Below the pieces are notes generated by a model. That model saw only the letters and a program-made list of their open reading frames with translations, had not been told where the DNA came from and did not search any database. A stretch of DNA of 19,284 nt. It comes from DASXBJ01 sp036491755 (lineage in GTDB: Bacteria; Chloroflexota; Dormibacteria; Dormibacterales; Dormibacteraceae). A program made the position numbers and the translations under genes. Position 1 is the stretch's first letter. Every line of letters begins with the position of its first letter. Shown in pieces: positions 13,526-19,284 of this stretch. The stretch spans positions 1-19,284 of the forward strand of contig DASXBJ010000073.1 of NCBI GenBank assembly GCA_036491755.1, in the 5' to 3' direction.

Positions 13526-13529
13526 ACCA

Positions 13530-14680
<1,151 letters not shown>

Positions 14681-14684
<4 letters not shown>

Positions 14685-15742
14685 CGCGCACGGTTGCCGT
14701 GATCCCGGCCGGTGGCGTCGGCACGCGGCTGTGGCCGCGTTCGCGTCGCTCCACGCCGAAGCACGTCCTCCCGCTGGGCGACCACGGCCGTCCACTGCTT
14801 CGAGCAACCTACGACCGGGCCAAACGTCTTGCCGACGAGGTGTTCGTGCTCACCGAGACGCGTCAGCTCGAGATCATCGCCGGCGTCCTGCCCGAGGTCG
14901 ATTCCAGCCATATGATCCTCGAGCCGTCCGCTCGAGGCACGACCAATGCCTACGGGCTGGCGGCGCTCGTACTCAGTGAGCTCGTGCCCGGCGCCGCGAT
15001 GGTCGCGATGCCGGCCGACCACGTCGTGCGCGGCTCGGCCAAGGTGACGTCGACGGTGCGCACAGCGATCCGGGCCGCCATGACCTCGGACGCGCTCGTC
15101 ACCGTGGGCCTGAAGCCAACGTTTCCATCCACCGGCCTCGGCTACATATACGCGCCCGGCCGGAGGCAGGCCGGCGCCCTGCGCGTCAAGCGGTTCATCG
15201 AAAAGCCGGACCTTGCAAGTGCGCGGCGGTTCATTCGCAAGGGTGGCTACTACTGGAACCTGGCATGGTTCTGCTGGCGAAACGAGGTCTTCCTGGAGCA
15301 GATGGGGCAGCATGCGCCCCGCCAGCTGGCGGGCCTCAGGAAGGTCATGGCCGCACGTCGGGCGGGGGACGAGCCGGCCGCTGCGGCTTTGTACAACCGC
15401 TTGCCGGTCGAGGTGATCGACCGCACCATCATGGAAAAGACCGATCGGCTGCTGCTGGTGCCCGCTGATTTCGATTGGGCCGACATCGGCAACTGGGCGG
15501 AGATGGGCGACCGGGTGCGCGAGGACGCCCAGGGCAACTCGGTCGAGGGCGAGTCGGTGCTGGTCGAAACGACGGGAAGCCTGATCCTCGGTGGCCGCCG
15601 GCTCATCGCCGCGATCGGTCTGGAGGACATGATCATCGTCGACACGGAAGACGCTCTTCTGGTGTGTCCGCGCTCACGCGCGCAGGACGTTCGCAAGGTG
15701 GTCGACGCGCTCAGGCGGGCGCACAAGACCCGTTACCTTTAA
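14681..15742 (+). CDS. manC: Mannose-1-phosphate guanylyltransferase (GDP-mannose pyrophosphorylase)
   Basis: Forms GDP-mannose from mannose-1-phosphate and GTP. Seen in 353 residues: the nucleotidyltransferase signature PAGGVGTRLWPRSR (9-22) then TPKHVLPL, EPSARGTTNAYG, MPADHVV, GLGYIYAP, FIEKPD, YYWNLAWF (the family normally has WNSGMF/WNAGIF) and DFDWADIGNW. It has only the transferase and left-handed helix parts; the type II isomerase cupin that is fused in AlgA/ManC proteins is encoded separately at 17173-17550. GTG start overlaps the metK stop by 4 bases and the next gene follows after 4 bases, so it is cotranslated with both. The longer frame upstream is a metK shadow. Confidence 0.92.
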
Positions 15743-15746
15743 TCGA

Positions 15747-17186
15747 ATGTCGGCGCAGGAGATCAAGTTCGGAACCGACGGCTGGCGCGGGATCATCGCC
15801 GACGACTTCACGTTCGGCAACGTGCGACGCGTCGCCCAGGGTGCCGCACAGTACATGCGGACGCGATCCAGCGAGCCTCTCGCCGTCGTCGGCTACGACT
15901 GCCGCTTCGCCTCCGAGGACTTTGCGCGCGCGGTGGCAGAGGTGTTCGCCGCCAACGGGATCAGGACTCTAGTCTTCGACCGGCCGTCGCCGACACAGGT
16001 CGCATCGTGGACGGTGATCGATCGCAAAGCGACCGGCGCAGCCGTGATCACGGCGAGTCACAACCCGTATCAATTCAACGGCTTCAAGTACAAGACGGAG
16101 ACGGGGAGCGCGGTGCCTTCGGACGTCATCGCGGAGCTCGAGCAGAACATTCGCGCGCTGCCTGAGGTTGCGGCCACCAGCTCGAGAGCGGCACGTGAGC
16201 TGATCTCCTCATATGACCCGCGCCAGTCCTACTACACGCAGGTGTCGCGGATGGTGGACCTCGACGCGATCAAAGCCGCCGGCTTGCGCATCGTCCACGA
16301 GTGCATGTACGGCTCCGGCTACAGCTATGTGGCGGAATTGATCGGGGGTGGGCGCACGACGGTGACCGAGCTGCATAACCAGCGCAACCCGCTGTTCGGC
16401 GGCATCAACCCAGAACCCATCCGGCCGAACATCGACTCCACGCTGACCTTTATGAAAGTCGGTGGCCAGGACCTGTGCATCTGCACCGACGGGGACGCGG
16501 ATCGCGTCGGCATCATCGACGAGACGGGGGCCTTCATCAACCAGCTCCAGGTTTTCGCGCTCTTGATGCTGTACCTGTTCGAGGTGAGAGGCATGCGCGG
16601 GCCGGTCGTCAAGACGATCAACATGACCGCGATGGTCGACAAGATGGCCGCCGAGTTCGGCTCGCGCGTCTATGAGGTGCCTGTGGGTTTCAAGTACATC
16701 GCCCCGAAGATGATGGAGACCGAGGCCGTCCTGGGTGGTGAGGAATCCGGCGGCTTTGCGGTGCGCGGCCACATTCCGGAGCGAGACGGGATCCTGGTGG
16801 GGCTCCTGTTCGCCGACATGATGGTCAAGTCGGGCAAGCCGATCTCGCAGATCCTGGCCGACCTTCAGCAGCGTGTTGGCCCGCACGCATATGCGCGACA
16901 CGACATCCATCTCGCGCGCGAGACGTACGACGCCGATCGGAAACGGATCCTCGAAACTCTGCAGAGCCACGAGCCGCAGGAGGTCGCCGGAGTCAGGGTG
17001 CAGCGTGTCCGGTCCGACGACGGGTTCAAGTTCTACCTCGAGGATGGCAGCTGGGTCCTGTTGCGCGCGAGCGGCACCGAACCTCTGATCCGCATCTACT
17101 CAGAGGCGGCAGACAGCGAGGCCGTCGAGGCCAGGCTCGCAGCGCTGGAGGACGTCGTCGGGATACGCCAGCATGCCGGCGCCTGA
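15747..17186 (+). CDS. Phosphomannomutase/phosphoglucomutase family
   Basis: Alpha-D-phosphohexomutase interconverting hexose 6- and 1-phosphates. All four active-site loops are visible in 479 residues: FGTDGWRG at the N-terminus (8-15), phosphoserine loop TASHNP with Ser104, metal loop TDGDADR (247-253), sugar-specificity loop GEESGG (331-336), and phosphate-binding RASGTEPLIRIY (440-451). GEESGG with this length is common in PGM/PMM-type enzymes that accept mannose or glucose. Context between manC and a phosphomannose isomerase cupin argues for mannose-6-P to mannose-1-P as the main job. The ATG lies 4 nt after the manC stop; the last 14 bases overlap the next gene. Confidence 0.92.
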   Translation: MSAQEIKFGTDGWRGIIADDFTFGNVRRVAQGAAQYMRTRSSEPLAVVGYDCRFASEDFARAVAEVFAANGIRTLVFDRPSPTQVASWTVIDRKATGAAVITASHNPYQFNGFKYKTETGSAVPSDVIAELEQNIRALPEVAATSSRAARELISSYDPRQSYYTQVSRMVDLDAIKAAGLRIVHECMYGSGYSYVAELIGGGRTTVTELHNQRNPLFGGINPEPIRPNIDSTLTFMKVGGQDLCICTDGDADRVGIIDETGAFINQLQVFALLMLYLFEVRGMRGPVVKTINMTAMVDKMAAEFGSRVYEVPVGFKYIAPKMMETEAVLGGEESGGFAVRGHIPERDGILVGLLFADMMVKSGKPISQILADLQQRVGPHAYARHDIHLARETYDADRKRILETLQSHEPQEVAGVRVQRVRSDDGFKFYLEDGSWVLLRASGTEPLIRIYSEAADSEAVEARLAALEDVVGIRQHAGA

Positions 17187-17550
17187 GCCGGGGCGGATTG
17201 AGGATTCGCGGGTCGACAAGCCCTGGGGCTACGAGCTCCGTTGGGCCGTGACCGAGCGGTACGTGGGCAAGGTGCTGCACGTCAACAAGGGCGAGGCGCT
17301 GTCTCTCCAGTACCACGAGCGCAAGGATGAATGCCAGTACGTGGTCAAGGGCGCGGTCGACATCGAGCTGGGCGGGCCGGATGGGGTCTTGACCAGGCGC
17401 CGGCTCGGGGCAGGGGACACCCTGCACATCTCTCCCGGCACGCGCCACCGGATGACCGCCATCGAGGACACCGACATTTTTGAGGTCTCGACGACGGAGA
17501 TCGACGACGTCGTGCGCTTGGAGGACCGCTACGGGCGCGCTGGAACCTGA
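17173..17550 (+). CDS. Stand-alone type II mannose-6-phosphate isomerase cupin
   Basis: A 125-residue single cupin, equivalent to the C-terminal isomerase domain of bifunctional AlgA/ManC proteins. Seen: the opening DKPWGYE (15-21; family R/K-P-W-G-x-Y/E), cupin motif 1 with LSLQYHERKDE (Q46, H48, E53 as metal ligands), and motif 2 GDTLHISPGTRHR (81-93) with H92. Expected role is fructose-6-phosphate to mannose-6-phosphate, feeding the mutase and manC immediately upstream, so three adjacent genes would give GDP-mannose from the glycolytic pool. The start overlaps the mutase end by 14 bases. A sugar-binding cupin without isomerase activity remains possible. Confidence 0.85.
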   Translation: MPAPEPGRIEDSRVDKPWGYELRWAVTERYVGKVLHVNKGEALSLQYHERKDECQYVVKGAVDIELGGPDGVLTRRRLGAGDTLHISPGTRHRMTAIEDTDIFEVSTTEIDDVVRLEDRYGRAGT

Positions 17551-17581
17551 TGGCGCCGATCTATAGACTTCCACGGGTCAT

Positions 17582-18406
17582 ATGAAGCTGCCCCCGGCTC
17601 TCGTTGAAAGGGCCGCTCCGCCTGCCGCGTCGCTCGAGTCGGACCGCGATCGAAGTTTCCTGGTGTTTGCCGCCATCGTGTTGGTGGCAATCGCGCTCGG
17701 CTTCAAGTCCGAGCTGCTTGGGCAGGGTCAGGTCTGGGCGCTGGCGCTGGGGATGGTCGTCATCGCCGCGCCGGCGCTCCTCGGCTACCTGCGAGGGACG
17801 GAGGAGTTTCCTCGCATCGAGCACTACATACCCGTCGCCCTGGGTGCGCTGACCCTTGCCGGTCTGTCGCTCCTGGTGCCTGAGCTGTGGAAATACGCGG
17901 TCCTGACGGCAGCGTTCGGCGTCGGGTTCGCGATCGCGGCTCGCCTCGACTACCTGCGCCTGCGCGACGCGGAGAAGCGCGGTCATGTCGTGCTGCAGGA
18001 GGCGATCCTGGTCCTGGTCCTTGCCGGCGCCTACCTGGTGGTGGTGACGCTCCCGTTCAACGCGATCCTGCGATTGCTGTGGATCTTCACCATCACGTTT
18101 CTGGCGTCGTTCAGGAGCTTCCGCATCAACGGTGCGGCCGTCGCGCCGCGCCGGGCATTCATTTTTGCCCTCTTTGTCGGGCAGGTCGTCACGTTCCTCG
18201 CGTGGGCGATCACGGCCTTGTCCCTGTACCTGGTGGTCAACGAGGGCACGTTCGCCGTGATGCTTCTGTTCGCGTGGTACATCAACCGCGGGCTGGTCAG
18301 GCACACCGTGGAGGACAGCTTCACGCGCAACGTGATCCTCGAGTACGGCGCGTTCGCGGTGGTGTTGATCTACCTGTTCGTGTCGAGCTATCAACCCGCC
18401 AGGTAG
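17582..18406 (+). CDS. Polytopic membrane protein of unknown function
   Basis: A 274-residue protein with about 8-9 hydrophobic helices at roughly 25-42, 51-70, 82-100, 103-120, 136-157, 160-178, 191-219, 221-236 and 251-270. The first 24 residues are polar and probably cytoplasmic. Charged residues cluster in loops, notably RLDYLRLRDAEKRGH (121-135), with FRSFRING (177-184) following the sixth helix. No transporter, flippase or glycosyltransferase motif was recognised. It follows the isomerase cupin by 31 nt in the same direction. TATAGACT at 17562-17569 could be a promoter of its own, ending 12 nt before the ATG. A role in export or anchoring of the polysaccharide is a contextual guess only. 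Confidence 0.8.
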   Translation: MKLPPALVERAAPPAASLESDRDRSFLVFAAIVLVAIALGFKSELLGQGQVWALALGMVVIAAPALLGYLRGTEEFPRIEHYIPVALGALTLAGLSLLVPELWKYAVLTAAFGVGFAIAARLDYLRLRDAEKRGHVVLQEAILVLVLAGAYLVVVTLPFNAILRLLWIFTITFLASFRSFRINGAAVAPRRAFIFALFVGQVVTFLAWAITALSLYLVVNEGTFAVMLLFAWYINRGLVRHTVEDSFTRNVILEYGAFAVVLIYLFVSSYQPAR

Positions 18407-18418
18407 AGGTGTCGGCGC

Positions 18419-18441
18419 GGGGGAGTCGGGGCGGGGGTGGG
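18419..18441 (+). other. G-quadruplex motif
   Basis: Four G-runs of 5, 4, 5 and 3 are separated by AGTC, C and T. The short loops make this a strong canonical quadruplex pattern. It starts 12 nt after the membrane-protein stop. Confidence 0.6.
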
Positions 18442-18566
18442 TGGTGAGAAGCACGCTTTGAGTTGGTGGCGTGCGTGGGGGACGGGCTGGGAAGAAGGGT
18501 GGCTGAGGGAGGCTTGGCAGCAAGAAGCGGGTTGGAGAAATTTCGGGGGCGTTACTGACCTACCGG

Positions 18567-18600
18567 CAGTTTGGCACCCCTAGTTTTCGTGCTTCTTGTC
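18567..18600 (+). repeat. 34-nt core repeat, copy 1
   Basis: Begins CAGTTTGGCACCCCTAG and ends CGTGCTTCTTGTC. Identical to copy 2 at all 34 positions. Confidence 0.8.
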
Positions 18601-18721
18601 GGGGTGGCTGAAGGTCACCTTGAGGGAGTGGCGCGTCGGGACGGGCTGTGAGGAGGGTGTCGGGGGAGGCTGGCAGGAAGGAGCGGGCTGGAGATATTCC
18701 GGGGGTGTTGCCTCTCGTTGA

Positions 18722-18755
18722 CAGTTTGGCACCCCTAGTTTTCGTGCTTCTTGTC
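18722..18755 (+). repeat. 34-nt core repeat, copy 2
   Basis: Identical to copy 1, with start-to-start distance 155 bp. It is followed by a shorter spacer containing a GCGGGA/TCCCGC inverted repeat (18762-18784). Confidence 0.8.
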
Positions 18756-18792
18756 TCCTCAGCGGGAGGTTGAGGAAGTCCCGCCTCGCCGG

Positions 18793-18826
18793 CATTTTGG
18801 CACCCCTGGTTTTCGTACTTTTAGTC
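18793..18826 (+). repeat. 34-nt core repeat, copy 3 (diverged)
   Basis: Matches copies 1 and 2 at 29 of 34 positions; TTTGGCACCCCT and GTTTTCGT are kept. It lies 71 bp after copy 2 and ends 9 nt before the -35 element of the DUF222 promoter. Confidence 0.75.
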
Positions 18827-18835
18827 TGTTAAGGC

Positions 18836-18870
18836 TTGACAAGGCGAACCTTTGTTCGTATCATTGTTTC
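18836..18870 (+). promoter_or_regulatory. Consensus-like promoter of the DUF222 gene
   Basis: TTGACA (18836-18841), a 17-nt spacer and TATCAT (18859-18864) form a near-perfect vegetative-sigma promoter. The -10 ends 6 nt before the ATG at 18871, so the predicted mRNA is leaderless. No Shine-Dalgarno sequence is present. Confidence 0.75.
18845..18858. promoter_or_regulatory. LexA/SOS box
   Basis: CGAACCTTTGTTCG is an exact CGAAC-N4-GTTCG palindrome, the form bound by LexA/DinR in Gram-positive and actinobacterial species. It fills the spacer between the -35 and -10 elements, so bound repressor would block polymerase. The inner four bases are not the preferred RNRY. Confidence 0.7.
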
Positions 18871-19284
18871 ATGGTAGGGGTAGGGGTCACAGCGCTCGAT
18901 AACCTGGTGTCCGCGGTGCTCGAGTTTCGGTCTCGAGACGAGCGCGTCGACCTCAAGGGCTTGCGTTCTGTGATCGACTCCCTGGAAGGCGAGTTCGCCC
19001 TCCAGGCGCGCAGGGCCCAAGAGTCCGGCGAGCACCTGGTCGCCGGCAACATCAGCGCCGCTGCCTTCATCTCGCGCACCTGCTTGATGTCGGTGAGCTC
19101 GGCGGCTGACCGTCTATGCGTGGGTGGGCAACTTGCTGAGCTGCCCCAGGTGTCTGCTGCTTTGGGCTCGGGTGAGATCGGCTACCAGTCGGTCTCGGTG
19201 CTCTGCCACCTGCGCGAGCAGCTGGGAGACAAGCGAGACCTATTCAACCAGGAGGAGATGCTGGAGTACGCCCGCAACTTCTCG
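18871..19284 (+). CDS. DUF222 (13E12-family) protein, probable HNH endonuclease, 3'-truncated
   Basis: The frame is open from ATG 18871 to the window end (138 codons), so the C-terminus is missing. Seen: an N-terminal helix region, then ISAAAFISRTCLMSVSSAAD (60-79), RLCVGGQLAELPQVSAALGSGEIGYQSVSVL (80-110). This is the typical DUF222 pattern of S-A-A-x-x-L/I-R-T-C-x-L-S, then L-x-x-L-P-x-V-x-x-A-L-x-x-G-E-I. Family members generally carry a C-terminal HNH nuclease domain and are multicopy in actinobacteria (13E12/REP13E12 repeats of Mycobacterium tuberculosis). The HNH part is inferred because it would lie outside the window. The gene has a consensus-like leaderless promoter under a LexA box, and repeats upstream, so it may be a DNA-damage-induced, mobile-element-like locus. 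Confidence 0.85.
   Translation, partial: MVGVGVTALDNLVSAVLEFRSRDERVDLKGLRSVIDSLEGEFALQARRAQESGEHLVAGNISAAAFISRTCLMSVSSAADRLCVGGQLAELPQVSAALGSGEIGYQSVSVLCHLREQLGDKRDLFNQEEMLEYARNFS

Larger units (their letters stand above)
18440..18755 (+). repeat. Two diverged tandem repeats of about 155-160 bp
   Basis: Unit 1 (about 18440-18600) and unit 2 (18601-18755) align along their length with substitutions and a few indels. Shared blocks include GTGGCG, GACGGGCTG, GGGAGGCT, GGCAG, AGCGGG, TGGAGA and CGGGGG. Each unit ends in the same 34-nt core. Decay outside the core and identity within it suggest selection, conversion or recent copying of the core. Confidence 0.65.
18407..18870. other. G-rich non-coding region with repeats, before the DUF222 gene
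   Basis: This 464-bp stretch has no credible gene. It is strongly G-rich on the plus strand and holds a G-quadruplex motif, two long diverged tandem repeats plus a third short copy, and the promoter of the next gene. Minus-strand frames crossing it lack family features and reflect the skewed base composition. Confidence 0.7.

Noticed and set aside
13440..13529. Known SAM-I, SAM-II or SAM-IV riboswitch before metK
   Set aside because: The leader is too short for SAM-I/IV, and I could not find the conserved core elements of any known class, so only a generic structured leader is claimed.
13446..13529. Small peptide gene in the metK leader
   Set aside because: No start codon with a ribosome site and no convincing open frame before metK.
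17561..18523. Long minus-strand open frame (320 codons)
   Set aside because: Antisense to the membrane-protein gene, with low-complexity H/Q/R/D-rich content and no family motif; a GC-rich shadow frame.
18580..18795. Minus-strand frame of 71 codons across the repeats
   Set aside because: Composed of repeat sequence, P/Q/S-rich, with no ribosome site or domain.
18567..18826. Three similar 34-nt repeats as a possible CRISPR array
   Set aside because: Spacing is irregular (121 and 37 bp between copies), the longer spacers are themselves related, and no cas gene is visible.

Overview
The window is a roughly two-thirds-GC, densely packed bacterial chromosomal segment with 21 supportable protein genes, including one partial gene at each end. 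No rRNA, tRNA, CRISPR array or transposase gene was seen. High GC, GTG/TTG starts, -10-like hexamers a fixed short distance upstream of start codons that lack a Shine-Dalgarno sequence, a 13E12/DUF222-type gene and a W-rich small membrane protein point to a terrabacterial lineage. Actinomycetota, Chloroflexota and Dormibacterota-like soil groups are all plausible; sequence reading alone cannot place it further.

Layout. (i) 1-1969: a truncated DnaQ-like exonuclease converging on dinB (Y-family polymerase), then a small W-motif membrane protein. (ii) 2021-4267, plus strand: rfbA, an RmlC-family epimerase and rfbB, i.e. dTDP-sugar synthesis without a visible rfbD. (iii) 7272-4264, minus strand: a WecC-like nucleotide-sugar dehydrogenase, a short-chain epimerase/dehydratase and a DPM1-like GT2 glycosyltransferase. 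(iv) 7299-18406, plus strand: a GT4 glycosyltransferase, UDP-glucose dehydrogenase, UDP-xylose synthase, apt, ahcY, a patatin-like esterase, metK, GDP-mannose pyrophosphorylase, a phosphohexomutase, a stand-alone type II phosphomannose isomerase cupin and a polytopic membrane protein of unknown function. (v) 18407-19284: a G-rich non-coding stretch with tandem repeats, then the 5' part of a DUF222 (13E12-family) gene.

How the genes fit together. The core is an activated-sugar factory for surface polysaccharide. It covers dTDP-4-keto-6-deoxyglucose and its epimer, a UDP-hexosaminuronic or hexuronic acid, UDP-glucuronate to UDP-xylose, and fructose-6-P to mannose-6-P to mannose-1-P to GDP-mannose. 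Two glycosyltransferases could use these donors. Inserted in the same strand run is the S-adenosylmethionine cycle: metK makes SAM, ahcY clears S-adenosylhomocysteine and apt salvages adenine.

Regulatory structure is the most unusual part. Four sugar-gene starts (2021, 7272, 7299, 8431) have a -10-like hexamer exactly 9 nt upstream of the start codon, suggesting leaderless or near-leaderless mRNAs. By contrast ahcY and metK have strong Shine-Dalgarno sequences, and metK has a foldable leader. The terminal DUF222 gene has a consensus-like promoter (TTGACA-N17-TATCAT) with a perfect CGAAC-N4-GTTCG LexA/SOS box between the -35 and -10, preceded by repeats with a 34-nt core and a G-quadruplex motif.
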